Assembly (NCBI GenBank): GCA_964537035.1
Contig: CAZIAK010000069.1
Span: 1-17,616 of the forward strand
Length of the DNA stretch: 17,616 nucleotides
Direction of reading: 5' to 3'
Source of the DNA: CAZIAK01 sp964537035
GTDB lineage: Bacteria; Planctomycetota; B15-G4
Part shown: piece by piece, positions 1 to 7,946 of the stretch
Layout: every line of letters begins with the position of its first letter
Position numbering within the stretch: position 1 is the first letter of the stretch
Position numbers and translations under genes: made by a program
Notes under the pieces: generated by a model
Database searches by the model: none
What the model saw: only the letters and a program-made list of their open reading frames with translations
Told to the model about the DNA's origin: nothing

Positions 1-33
1 TCGCGGGCAGGCTCCTGTTCGAGCGTTGGCATC

Positions 34-39
34 AGGAGG
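34..39 (+). promoter_or_regulatory. Strong Shine-Dalgarno (AGGAGG) for the first gene
   Basis: A perfect AGGAGG lies 7 nt before an in-frame GTG at 47. This decides the start of the first gene in favour of GTG 47 over the in-frame TTG at 26, which sits upstream of the site. It is the clearest ribosome binding site in the window. Confidence 0.75.
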
Positions 40-46
40 ATTCTCC

Positions 47-2230
47 GTGTTCAGATCATGGGTTCGTAGGGTTCGTGTCTGTGCGTACACGAGCTTGCCT
101 TCAGATGAGGCGACCTTCTTGGCGCCCCGCGGTCGGCTCATCGCTGGCTGTGCCCTGCTCGGCCTGGCTTCGGTCATGGCTGGCCATGTGGACGCGAGCC
201 CCGTCGCCGGCGATGGCCCCGCGCCCTCGACCGTGCGCCTCGTCGATCTGAACGGTGATGGCCTGGTCGATCTCTTGACCAGCCACGCAGAGAGCCTCTC
301 GGTCTCGATCAACCTCGGCACCGGCTCTTTCGAGCCCACCCAGCAGGTGCTCCCGTTCGTCGCGCTGTCCGATGTCCTGGTCAGCGACTTGGACGGTGAT
401 GGTCTGGTCGATCTCTACCTCGTCTCTCCGCACGAGAACATCGCGCTTCGAGGCGACGGGGGCGGGCTCTTCAGCGAGGCGACCGCCGCTCTGGGGCTGG
501 CCGATGGGGGGCACGGATTGTCCGCCGAACGGATTGGAGCCGATCTCTTCGGTGCCGATGAGGTGCTGCTGCACAACGCCGATGGGGACGTGCTCTTCTG
601 GGCCACGGCCAACGGTTTCGAGCGGGCCTCTGTGACACCTGCGACGGCGCCAACTGGCGCCGCCCACCATGGTGACCTGGAGGCGCTTGAACAGTTGGTG
701 GCAGGGGCCGCAGAGTTGTTGGCGCTCGATCCCGGCGAAGAGCTGGTGCTCGGGCTCGATGACGTCGGGCAACCCCGGGTGTCCGTTGGGCCACGCCAGC
801 CTCAGCCTGCTGCCCCTGGGGGTACAGCTGGGACTGTCGCTGCCTTCCAGCCTCGCCAAGCAGGCCTGGGTGGGTCGGTGATCGGCGCCTCCGGGCCAGG
901 CTCTCTGGGAGGTGGCGGCAACCCGCCACCCGGCGCCCCGGCGCTGACCGCTGAAGAACAGGAGATCCTGGACGCCATGAGCATCGTCATGCTCGATGAC
1001 GGTGCGGGCAATCTGGTCAACAAGACCGTTCGCTTCAGCGGCGTCAACGTGCAGGTCGTGAATGGCCTGGGCGCCACCAACGGCAACACCAACAACCCTC
1101 AGACGGTCAACCCGGCCAACACCAACGTGAACGGCGTGGGCAACCTGATCGTGGGCTACAACGAGCTGGGCAACCCCCTGGCTGACGATCGCACGGGCTC
1201 ACACAACGTCATCCTGGGACAGGGCAACAGTCACCCCAGCTTCGGCGGCTTGGTCGCTGGTCGCGGCAACAGCATCTCTGGCGTCTTCGCGGCGGTGAGC
1301 GGTGGCGAGAAGAACAACGCCAAGGCCCGATTTGGCGCCATCAGCGGCGGCAAATCGAACACGGTCAAGGGAGCTTTCACCTCGGTGAGCGGCGGCACGT
1401 TCAACACGGCCATCGGCCAGAACGCCTCCGTGTCCGGCGGGCAGAGCAACAAGGCTTCGGGCGTGGCCTCGTCCGTGAACGGTGGACGATCGAATGAGGC
1501 GTCCGGCGTCACAGCCACCGTGAGTGGTGGTACTGCCAACGTGGCGGGGGGCACCTTCGCCTCTGTCAGCGGCGGGCAGGCCAGCATGGCCAGTGGCACC
1601 TCTGCGGCTGTGAGCGGTGGCTATGGCAACGTGGCCTCCAGCTCGTACACCTCGGTCAGCGCGGGCTTCAGCAACACGGCCAGTGCGATCCTCGGCTCGG
1701 TCAGTGGCGGCTCCGGCAACACGGCGAGTGGCAACTACAGCTCGGTCAGCGGCGGCACTCTCAACGTCGCCAGCGGCAACAAGTCGTCGATCAGTGGCGG
1801 TCGCAACGGTACCTCGAGCGGGTTCATCTCGACGGTCAATGGAGGCAGCGGCAACGTCGCCTCGGCCACCTACACCTCCGTGACCAGCGGCGTGAACAAC
1901 ATGGCTTCAGCAACGGGTGCGACGGTGAGTGGCGGTGCATCCAACGCGGCCTCTGCGGCCCTGTCGTCGGTGAGCGGTGGCTTTGGCAACGTGGCCAATG
2001 CCCAGAGTTCAGCGGTGAGCGGCGGCTATCAGAACACCGTGGCGATCGCAGCCAACAATGGGTCGATCAGCGGAGGCACACAGAACACCGTCTCCGGGCT
2101 GTCGGGCTCGGTGAGCGGCGGCAGTTTCAACCTCGCCAGCGGCAGCTACACGAGTGTGAGCGGCGGCCTGACCCGGACGGCGAGTTCTGCCAACAACTGG
2201 GTGGCAGGGAGCCTCACCGAGAACAACTGA
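47..2230 (+). CDS. Exported VCBS/FG-GAP protein with Hep/Hag-like SVSGG repeats
   Basis: A protein of 727 residues from GTG 47. The N-terminus has an unusually long basic leader of about 30 residues, then a hydrophobic stretch (about 31-46, LIAGCALLGLASVMAG) and a likely cleavage site near VDA-SP, so it is probably exported. Residues 60-190 hold two calcium-loop motifs, DLNGDGLVD (67-75) and DLDGDGLVD (114-122), typical of VCBS/FG-GAP propeller blades. A Pro/Gly/Gln-rich linker follows. From about residue 400 to the end there are about 21 copies of a 15-residue SVSGGxxNxASGxxx repeat, like the YadA/Hep_Hag head repeats of adhesins and phage fibres. The lead-in (GSHNVILGQGN) is also typical of this class. 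No coiled-coil stalk, YadA anchor barrel, LPxTG or PEP-CTERM is visible; the protein ends in WVAGSLTENN. Probably an extracellular fibre or adhesin. Role and attachment are unknown. Confidence 0.8.
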   Translation: MFRSWVRRVRVCAYTSLPSDEATFLAPRGRLIAGCALLGLASVMAGHVDASPVAGDGPAPSTVRLVDLNGDGLVDLLTSHAESLSVSINLGTGSFEPTQQVLPFVALSDVLVSDLDGDGLVDLYLVSPHENIALRGDGGGLFSEATAALGLADGGHGLSAERIGADLFGADEVLLHNADGDVLFWATANGFERASVTPATAPTGAAHHGDLEALEQLVAGAAELLALDPGEELVLGLDDVGQPRVSVGPRQPQPAAPGGTAGTVAAFQPRQAGLGGSVIGASGPGSLGGGGNPPPGAPALTAEEQEILDAMSIVMLDDGAGNLVNKTVRFSGVNVQVVNGLGATNGNTNNPQTVNPANTNVNGVGNLIVGYNELGNPLADDRTGSHNVILGQGNSHPSFGGLVAGRGNSISGVFAAVSGGEKNNAKARFGAISGGKSNTVKGAFTSVSGGTFNTAIGQNASVSGGQSNKASGVASSVNGGRSNEASGVTATVSGGTANVAGGTFASVSGGQASMASGTSAAVSGGYGNVASSSYTSVSAGFSNTASAILGSVSGGSGNTASGNYSSVSGGTLNVASGNKSSISGGRNGTSSGFISTVNGGSGNVASATYTSVTSGVNNMASATGATVSGGASNAASAALSSVSGGFGNVANAQSSAVSGGYQNTVAIAANNGSISGGTQNTVSGLSGSVSGGSFNLASGSYTSVSGGLTRTASSANNWVAGSLTENN
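1247..2197 (+). repeat. About 21 tandem 45-bp coding repeats (15-aa SVSGG units)
   Basis: The tract encodes about 21 consecutive units of consensus [SAT]-V-S-G-G-x-x-N-x-A-S-G-x-x-[SAT]. All are 15 codons except one of 17 (AVSGGYQNTVAIAANNG), so the span of 317 codons fits exactly. The first unit (GLVAGRGNSISGVFA) and the last (SVSGGLTRTASSANN) are degenerate. Sequence varies strongly between units at the DNA level, so this is an old, selected protein repeat and not a recently expanded one. The period and the G-G/N/A spacing match the left-handed beta-roll Hep_Hag head repeats of trimeric adhesins. Confidence 0.88.
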
Positions 2231-2240
2231 CCCCAACCAC

Positions 2241-4850
2241 TCAGTCGCAGAGCACTCCGGAGAGTCCGTTGCTGAAGGCCCACCCCGCGGCTTGTCCCTG
2301 GTCTGAAAGGGCCAGTTGCATGGCTACGGGTAGGCCGTCGAAGCCGGCAGCCGTAGGGACCGTCACTGGGATCTGCAGGGCGCCTTGGGCGTCGGCCGCC
2401 ACGGGCAGCAACAACCAGCCGGTGGGGTCCACCAGCAGCGTCCCCAGCTTGAAGGGCTGTTGCAGCGTGGCCGTGGAGACGATCAGGAAGCCTGAGGCTG
2501 ACGGCGTGGCGCCGCCGCCATCGAACGTCATGGCGGCGCCGTTCACCGTGCTGGAGCGGGTGTCGAGGGTGAGCACGTTGGCTCCGCCCAGGTTGAGGCC
2601 GTAGGGCGTCCAGGTGCAGCCGTCGGTCACGTCGTAGTCCCAGATGCCCCGGCCATAGGTGCCGAAGCGGATCACGTTCGCTGACGGCACAGCCTCGGCG
2701 CTCCAGTAGATGGTCACCGGCGCGTCGTTCTGGGTGATGTCTGTCCAGGTGGCGTCTGCCGTGCCTCTGCTCCAGGCCGCAGTCTCTGTGCCGCAGTAGA
2801 GGTCGCCGCTGCCATCGGGGGCCTGGGCCAGGCTGTAGACGAGGGTCGAAGGCAACCCTTGTCCCCAGGGAGAGAAAGTGACGCCGCCGTCCGTGGAGCG
2901 GTAGACCGCCGGGCCGCTGTAGCCGGAACCGCCGACCCAAACGGTGTCTTGATCCACGCCATCGCAGACCATGGCCGTGCCGTAGAAGTAGTGGGCTGAG
3001 GGTCCAGTCGAGGTGGACTGTGTCCAGTTGCGGCCGTGGTCATCCGACCACCAGAGCTTGCCCTTGTTGGTGGCTGCGTAGGCGCGGTTGACGTTGGCGG
3101 GCGAAAACTCGAGGGCGGTGAGATATTCGCCGCTGCTCTGGGCAAAGTTCTGCGTAGACCATTCGGTGTAGGTCCAGCTGTTGAATAGCTGTTTGGCGTA
3201 GCGATAGAGCTTGTCGGCGCAGAAGAACCACTTCTCGGTGTTCCAGGGGTCGGCGGTCACCGTGGGCAACCAGCCATAGCTCGCGCCCGCCGGGAAGTTG
3301 ACCTGGAACAGTTGAGGTGAGCTGGCGCCCTTCTGCACCAGGATGAACCCGGGGTAGCACGAGTAGACCCAGCCGTGGCTGCCGTCGCCAGAGACGATGT
3401 GGCCGTAGTCGCCGCTGATCAGCTGGTCGAACGAGAGGGCGGTGGTGCCGATGGGCGCAGCGTCCGCTCGCTGGTAGCCTTGATCTTGAGCTCCGGCGAG
3501 GACCCGCTCCGGGTTGGCCGTGGACGTGTGGGTCGAGTAGTACTGGCTCACTCGCAGTCCCAACAGCGAGAGGTTCTCGACCGTGGTCAGGCCGTCGGTG
3601 GATTGAAACAGCCCGCCATCTGTCGAGACGTACCAGGTCTCAGCGCCGGGGCCAGCAGGCACCACGTCAAGACCCGGGATGTCGGCGTGAAGCTTGTTGG
3701 CTTCGTTGCCGTAGTAGTCGTACCAGTTGTTGACCACATCGAAGCTCGCGCCACCGTCGTGGGTCACGTGGACCTCGACACCACCCCAGGCGAAGAGGTC
3801 GGGGTCGATGATCGACGCGTTGAGCGTGCCCCAGTAGTCGCTCACGGCGTTGACGAAGGTCCAGTTCAAGCCGCCGTCGTCAGAGCGGTAGAGGTTGTCT
3901 CCGCCCTCGTCGAGGATGATCCAGAGTCGGGGCGCTCCCGCTTCGCTGCCCACCAGTTCGCCGCTGCTGGCGTTGCCTGGCAGGTTGCTCAGCACAGACC
4001 ACGTGTCCCCGCCGTCCTGACTGATCTGCAGCTCATCCTGCTTGAGCATGTACAGGGGGCCAGCACCATCCCGGGCTGTCCAGAGATCGCCCTTGTAGGT
4101 GTTCATGCCCACGGCCTTGATGAACGAGGCGCCCTTGTCGGTGGAGCGGTAGACGGTGTTCTTGAGCGAGGAACCGTTCCACCATTGGGCCACGATGAAG
4201 ATCGTGTCGCTGCCATCGGCGGGCACCAGCACGCGACGGACGCCGACGGTGGCGGGCAGGCCAGCAGGAATGGTCCAGGTCTGGCCGCCATCGAGGCTGC
4301 GGTGGATCTCGCCGCCGTCTGTCGCCGCCACGATGATGTCGGGGTCGGTCGGCGTCGCCCCGGCCACCACCGCCAACCAGTGTGCGCCCCCGGCCAGGTT
4401 GTCTCCCAGGGGCGTCCAGTTCGTGCCGCCAAGGCCGCCCTGCCAGATGCCACCCAGGGAAGACCCCGCGTAGAGCGTGTTGCCTGCGGGGCCGGGCACG
4501 GCCACGTGCATGCGCCCCGCCTGGTTGTCGCTGCCGCGCTCCGTCCAGCGGGATCCGGCGCCTGCCCACAGCGCGGCGAGGGCGTTGCGTTTGGCGATCT
4601 GATCGTGACCATTGCGGCGCTCGATGGCCTTGGTGTCCACGCCGGGTTCGGCCCAGTGCCGTTCGCGCACGAAGGACTTGCGCTCCAGTTTGTAGCTCTG
4701 GTCGCCTAGCACGACCCGGGTGGGGTCAACGGGGGGGACGTGATGTGTGGGCACGGGTCGCTGGGCGCAGGCGCAGAAGGCAGCGGCGACGACGGCCAGG
4801 CACAGAGGCGAGATCAGAGCGGTGCGGTAGGTCACGGCGAGAGGGCTCAC
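2241..4850 (-). CDS. Exported Asp-box (BNR/sortilin-like) beta-propeller protein
   Basis: A protein of 869 residues from GTG 4850, the only ATG/GTG/TTG start upstream of the signal sequence before an in-frame stop. Residues 10-28 form a hydrophobic signal sequence ending AAFCACAQ, possibly an atypical lipobox. At least seven Asp-box motifs (S-x-D-x-G-x-x-W/F) are visible, including SLDGGQTW (185-192), SQDGGDTW (277-284), SDDGGLNW (323-330), SDDHGRNW (602-609) and STDGGVTF (652-659). This spacing fits one or two BNR/VPS10-type propellers. Residues 745-869 form a separate beta domain (GTLLVDPTGWLLLPV...) of a type common at the C-terminus of secreted planctomycete and myxobacterial proteins. 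Sialidase catalytic residues cannot be assigned, so I do not call an enzyme. It is likely a surface or periplasmic binding protein. It converges on the repeat protein with a 10-bp gap. Confidence 0.82.
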   Translation of the reverse strand: MSPLAVTYRTALISPLCLAVVAAAFCACAQRPVPTHHVPPVDPTRVVLGDQSYKLERKSFVRERHWAEPGVDTKAIERRNGHDQIAKRNALAALWAGAGSRWTERGSDNQAGRMHVAVPGPAGNTLYAGSSLGGIWQGGLGGTNWTPLGDNLAGGAHWLAVVAGATPTDPDIIVAATDGGEIHRSLDGGQTWTIPAGLPATVGVRRVLVPADGSDTIFIVAQWWNGSSLKNTVYRSTDKGASFIKAVGMNTYKGDLWTARDGAGPLYMLKQDELQISQDGGDTWSVLSNLPGNASSGELVGSEAGAPRLWIILDEGGDNLYRSDDGGLNWTFVNAVSDYWGTLNASIIDPDLFAWGGVEVHVTHDGGASFDVVNNWYDYYGNEANKLHADIPGLDVVPAGPGAETWYVSTDGGLFQSTDGLTTVENLSLLGLRVSQYYSTHTSTANPERVLAGAQDQGYQRADAAPIGTTALSFDQLISGDYGHIVSGDGSHGWVYSCYPGFILVQKGASSPQLFQVNFPAGASYGWLPTVTADPWNTEKWFFCADKLYRYAKQLFNSWTYTEWSTQNFAQSSGEYLTALEFSPANVNRAYAATNKGKLWWSDDHGRNWTQSTSTGPSAHYFYGTAMVCDGVDQDTVWVGGSGYSGPAVYRSTDGGVTFSPWGQGLPSTLVYSLAQAPDGSGDLYCGTETAAWSRGTADATWTDITQNDAPVTIYWSAEAVPSANVIRFGTYGRGIWDYDVTDGCTWTPYGLNLGGANVLTLDTRSSTVNGAAMTFDGGGATPSASGFLIVSTATLQQPFKLGTLLVDPTGWLLLPVAADAQGALQIPVTVPTAAGFDGLPVAMQLALSDQGQAAGWAFSNGLSGVLCD

Positions 4851-4894
4851 GGGGAGAGGGCCATGGGAGAAGTGCTGGCCTGTGGATCTCGTCG

Positions 4895-4900
4895 ATCATA
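4895..4900 (-). promoter_or_regulatory. Possible -10 element (TATGAT) for the Asp-box protein gene
   Basis: In the 89-bp gap between the helicase gene and the Asp-box gene, the minus strand reads TATGAT, one mismatch from TATAAT, in a locally AT-richer patch. A start of transcription here would leave a leader of about 38 nt. No good -35 hexamer sits 16-18 nt upstream, so this is weak. It would let the secreted protein be expressed independently of the helicase. Confidence 0.25.
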
Positions 4901-4939
4901 CGGCAAGAAATCATGAGGGCGAGGTGAACGCACAGCCCG

Positions 4940-7024
4940 CTACGTGGACGCGTCCCCGGACTTGCGCCCCCCCGGCTTCTTCTCGGCCTTCTTGGCCGTT
5001 CTCTTGGCCGCCTTCTTGCGGCTGCCCGATCTGCCGCTTCGATTGCGCATCGCGGCTCTCGCCTCGCTACCCAGGCAGGGCTGCCAGCCTTCAGGTGGTT
5101 CTTGCCCTGTCATCTCGAACAGGAAGCGCGAAGGCATGGACTCGGCCTTGGCTCCGAACTTGCTGCGTGAGGCGGTGTAGGTGATCACCAGCCTGTGCAT
5201 GGCCCGGGTGATGCCCACGTACATCAGGCGCCGCTCCTCGTCGACCGTGTCTTCGTCGACGGAGCGCTGGTGGGGCAGCAGGCTCTCTTCGGCGCCGACC
5301 AGGTACACGGTGGGGAACTCCAGGCCCTTCGCCGCGTGCAGGGTCATCATGGTGATGCTGGTGCGCTCCTCGCTGTCCTCGGTGGTCTGGTCGTCGTTCG
5401 AGGCCAGTGTGAGGCGCTCCAGGAACTTCGTCAGGGTGGGCTTCGACGTGCGGCTGACGTAGTTCTCTGCGAGGTCGAACACGCCCATGACCGCCGCCCA
5501 ACGATCGACCCGCTGGCCCTCGTCGGGGTAGGCCCGGTCGACCTCCGCGCGGTAGGACACGGCGTCGATGAGCGAGGAGATGTGCTGCACCAGGGCCTTG
5601 CCCGGGTCTTCGTCTCCCACGCGCTCGTAGATGCCGCGCAACTCCTGCCAACCACCGGCGGCCGCCGTGGACAGCAGCCCCCGCTCCAGGGCCAGGTCGA
5701 ACGCAGCTCGGGCCGAGATGCCCTCTTCGGTGGCCAGGGCCAGCACCTTGTCTACAGACCCCTTGCCGATGCCTCTGGCCGGGCGGTTGATGATGCGCAA
5801 CAGAGAGACCTCGTCGGCCGGGTTGGCCGCCAGCCGAATGTAGGACAGCACGTCCCGCACCTCTTTGCGATCGAAGTACGACAAGCCGCCCACCAGGGTG
5901 TAGGGCAGGCCGGCAGCGCGCAGGGCCGACTCCAGAGGGCGGGGCTGCTGCTGGGTGCGAAACAGGATGGCCACATCGCCGGGCTTGCTGCCCGAGTGCA
6001 ACTTGTAGGCGATGTCCGCGGCCACCCAGTCGGCCTCTTCGGTCTCGTCTTCGAGGCGGTGGATCACCGGGTGATCGCCGTCGCCGAGCCCCGAGCGCAG
6101 GGTCTTCTCGTGTCGCGTGGTGTTGTGGGCGATGACCTTGTTGGCCGCGGTGAGGATGTGCGCGGTGGAGCGGTAGTTCGTCTGCAGACGGACCACCGTC
6201 GCCGCCGGGTAGTCCTTCTCGAAGCCGAGAATCTTGCTGATGTCCGCCCCTCGCCAGCCGTAGATGGACTGGTCGTCGTCGCCCACCACGCAGAGGTTCT
6301 CCCGGCCTGCAGCGATCTGGCGCACGACTTCGTACTGGGGGCCATTGGTGTCCTGGTACTCGTCGACCATCACGTAGCGGTAGCGCTCCCGGAAGGCCTC
6401 CCGCACCTCGCTCACCTCGGCGAGCAGCCTCTGGGTGAAGATCAGCAGATCATCGAAGTCGAGGGCGTGGCTGCGACGCAGGTGTTCGTCGTAGCGGCGG
6501 TAGAGGGCCGCGATGAGGCCCTCCTTGTCATCGCTGGCCAGGGCCTCGGCGCGGTCCGGGCTCTCGAGCTTGTTCTTGTGCAGGGAGATCCGTGAGAGGG
6601 CGAAGCCTGGCTTGACCTTCGTGTCGGCCACGTGCAACTCGCGCATCACGCCCTTGATGGCCGAGGCCTGGTCAGCGGCGTCGCAGATGCTGAACTTCTT
6701 CGGCAGGCCGATGGCTTCGGCGTGTTCGCGGAGGGTGGCGGCGCAGAACGCGTGAAAGGTCCCCACGGTGAGCTTCTTCGCGGCCGTCGCGCCCACGAGA
6801 CCGGCCACGCGCTGGCGCATCTCCCGGGCCGCCTTGTTGGTGAAGGTCATGGCCAGGAGAGCGCCAGGCGGCACGCCCTGGTCGAGCAGGTGAGCCATGC
6901 GCACGGTGATGACCCGGGTCTTGCCTGTCCCTGCGCCGGCCAGCACCAGCACGGGACCTTCGGTGGTGGTGACGGCCACCCGTTGCTCGGGGTTGAGCGC
7001 CGCGACGTGGGAGCTGGGTTTCAT
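4940..7024 (-). CDS. uvrD: UvrD/PcrA-type superfamily 1 ATP-dependent DNA helicase
   Basis: A 3'-5' DNA helicase of the UvrD/PcrA/Rep family, 694 residues from ATG 7024. All hallmark motifs are present in order: Q motif LNPEQ (10-14), Walker A AGAGTGKT (29-36), motif Ia TFTNKAAREM (60-69), Walker B DEYQ (221-224), motif III GDDDQSIYGWRGA (248-260), motif IV TNYRST (282-287), motif V TLHAAKGLEFP (561-571) and motif VI YVGITRA (602-608). Family members unwind DNA in nucleotide excision and mismatch repair and remove stalled complexes. The C-terminal region after about residue 660 is a Lys/Arg/Ala-rich tail (GSRKKAAKRTAKKAEKK), likely disordered and DNA-binding, where PcrA/UvrD normally has a Tudor-like fold that binds RNA polymerase. 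UvrD and PcrA cannot be told apart here. The helicase gene follows upp on the same strand after 211 bp, so it probably has its own promoter. Confidence 0.95.
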   Translation of the reverse strand: MKPSSHVAALNPEQRVAVTTTEGPVLVLAGAGTGKTRVITVRMAHLLDQGVPPGALLAMTFTNKAAREMRQRVAGLVGATAAKKLTVGTFHAFCAATLREHAEAIGLPKKFSICDAADQASAIKGVMRELHVADTKVKPGFALSRISLHKNKLESPDRAEALASDDKEGLIAALYRRYDEHLRRSHALDFDDLLIFTQRLLAEVSEVREAFRERYRYVMVDEYQDTNGPQYEVVRQIAAGRENLCVVGDDDQSIYGWRGADISKILGFEKDYPAATVVRLQTNYRSTAHILTAANKVIAHNTTRHEKTLRSGLGDGDHPVIHRLEDETEEADWVAADIAYKLHSGSKPGDVAILFRTQQQPRPLESALRAAGLPYTLVGGLSYFDRKEVRDVLSYIRLAANPADEVSLLRIINRPARGIGKGSVDKVLALATEEGISARAAFDLALERGLLSTAAAGGWQELRGIYERVGDEDPGKALVQHISSLIDAVSYRAEVDRAYPDEGQRVDRWAAVMGVFDLAENYVSRTSKPTLTKFLERLTLASNDDQTTEDSEERTSITMMTLHAAKGLEFPTVYLVGAEESLLPHQRSVDEDTVDEERRLMYVGITRAMHRLVITYTASRSKFGAKAESMPSRFLFEMTGQEPPEGWQPCLGSEARAAMRNRSGRSGSRKKAAKRTAKKAEKKPGGRKSGDAST

Positions 7025-7137
7025 GGGTGCTCGGCAAGGGCTTCGGTCTTCAGGGCCCCGCCTGCCCCTGCAGCGAACAACGGGTTGCGGGATGGGGCCG
7101 GCGAATGCTGGCAGATGATGGGGCCTTGATCGATCTG

Positions 7138-7151
7138 TTCAACCGCTTGAA
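7138..7151. promoter_or_regulatory. Dyad TTCAA-N4-TTGAA upstream of the helicase gene
   Basis: A perfect 5-bp dyad (TTCAACCGCTTGAA) lies about 115 bp before the helicase start. Its size and spacing resemble a repressor site such as an SOS box, and UvrD genes are often LexA-controlled. It does not match a LexA consensus I can name with confidence, so the role is a guess. Confidence 0.25.
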
Positions 7152-7159
7152 TTGCCATG

Positions 7160-7207
7160 GTCGCGTTGGCTCGCTTTTGGCCAGGAATGGGGCAGGGTCA
7201 ACGCGAC
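7160..7207. repeat. Perfect 9-bp inverted repeat in the upp-helicase gap
   Basis: GTCGCGTTG at 7160-7168 is exactly complementary to CAACGCGAC at 7199-7207, separated by 30 nt that contain a small TGGCCA palindrome. It lies 29 bp past the upp stop codon on the minus strand. As RNA it could fold into a long hairpin. There is no T-run after it on either strand, so it is not a standard intrinsic terminator. It could be a 3' stabilising stem, a factor-dependent end signal or a protein site. Confidence 0.5.
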
Positions 7208-7235
7208 GGCTCACAGCGAGGGGCAGCGCGAGGTC

Positions 7236-7874
7236 TCAGGCCGTTCCGAAGAGCCGGTCCCCCGCGTCGCCCAGTCCTGGGCGGATGTAGCTGTTCTCGT
7301 CCAGGCCCCGGTCGAGGGCTGCAGCGAAGACGGTGATCTCAGGGTGCATCTCGCGAAGCGCGGCCAGCCCTTCTGGTGCGGCGACGAGCACCACCACCCG
7401 AATGCGATCGCAGCCGTGCTCCTTGAGGATGGAGATGGCGTGGTTCGCAGAGCCCCCCGACGCGAGCATGGGGTCGATGATCAGGGCCGTGCCCTCGCCC
7501 ACGTCGCCGGGCAGGTTGGTGTAGTAGGTCACGGGCTGAATCGTCTGCTCGTCCCTGTAGAGCCCGATGAGGCCCACCCGGGCCTCGGGCACCAGGTCGA
7601 GGATGCCGTCCGTGAGGCCCATGCCAGCGCGCATGATGGGGACCAGGGTGAGCGGCACCGCCAGGGCATGGCCATGGGCCTGTTCCAGAGGGGTCGGCAC
7701 GGTGACCTCGTGGACGGGCAGGTCCTGGCAGATCTCGGCCGTCATGAGCCCCGAGATCTCCCGGAGGAGGCGCCGAAACGTGGGGGTAGGGGTGTCCCTG
7801 TGGCGCGCCTGGGTGAGTTTGTGGGCGATGAGGGGGTGATGGATCAGGCGCAGGTTGGGGTGCTCGGCAGTCAT
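7236..7874 (-). CDS. upp: Uracil phosphoribosyltransferase
   Basis: Converts uracil plus PRPP to UMP in pyrimidine salvage; cytosolic. The protein has 212 residues from ATG 7874, the usual family length of about 208-210. The family N-terminus (HPLIAHKLTQARHRDTPTPTFR) begins right after this Met. The reading frame extends upstream to 7979, but that extension (VYLFMRMHAYINLQ) is unlike the family and overlaps the control region, so it is left out. The PRPP loop is IIDPMLASGGS (132-142), with the conserved PIMRAGMGL before it (79-87). The uracil-binding C-terminal segment is YIRPGLGDAGDRLFGT (196-211). No clear Shine-Dalgarno precedes the ATG. The gene is divergent from the ArsR-methyltransferase/metH unit and is not obviously linked to it in function. 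Confidence 0.96.
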   Translation of the reverse strand: MTAEHPNLRLIHHPLIAHKLTQARHRDTPTPTFRRLLREISGLMTAEICQDLPVHEVTVPTPLEQAHGHALAVPLTLVPIMRAGMGLTDGILDLVPEARVGLIGLYRDEQTIQPVTYYTNLPGDVGEGTALIIDPMLASGGSANHAISILKEHGCDRIRVVVLVAAPEGLAALREMHPEITVFAAALDRGLDENSYIRPGLGDAGDRLFGTA

Positions 7875-7923
7875 GGCGGCAGTGTACGGCGCATTTGGCC
7901 ATGGCTCAGGATCCACTTGCAGA

Positions 7924-7929
7924 TTTATA
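7924..7929 (-). promoter_or_regulatory. Candidate -10 (TATAAA) of the upp promoter
   Basis: The minus strand reads CATATATAAATC in an AT-rich island between upp and the regulator gene. TATAAA (one mismatch from TATAAT) would give a leader of about 43 nt before the upp ATG at 7874. A poor -35 (TCTTCA) is found 16 nt upstream. This island is the only clearly AT-rich stretch within this GC-rich region. Confidence 0.4.
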
Positions 7930-7930
7930 T

Positions 7931-7946
7931 ATGCGTGCATCCGCAT
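7931..7946. promoter_or_regulatory. Candidate operator dyad ATGCG-N6-CGCAT in the divergent region
   Basis: ATGCG (7931-7935) and CGCAT (7942-7946) form a perfect 5-bp dyad with a 6-nt spacer. They are embedded in ATATATGCGTGCATCCGCAT and followed by GAGATATA. An overlapping alternative is ATGC-GT-GCAT (7931-7940). ArsR-type dimers bind short AT-flanked dyads of this kind, and the site lies 60-75 nt before the regulator start, beside the putative upp -10. The match to any specific regulator's motif is not established. Confidence 0.4.

Noticed and set aside
1247..2197. CRISPR or DNA-level satellite array
   Set aside because: The 45-bp units keep the reading frame and the protein motif but differ widely in DNA sequence, with no conserved repeat/spacer division.
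3375..4709. A 444-codon open frame on the plus strand opposite the Asp-box protein
   Set aside because: Composition is Val/Gly/Ala/His-rich with no motif, and the minus strand has a signal sequence and repeated Asp boxes. It is a shadow.
5195..6595. A 466-codon open frame on the plus strand opposite the helicase
   Set aside because: It is antisense to all helicase motifs, has no domain and has a biased composition.
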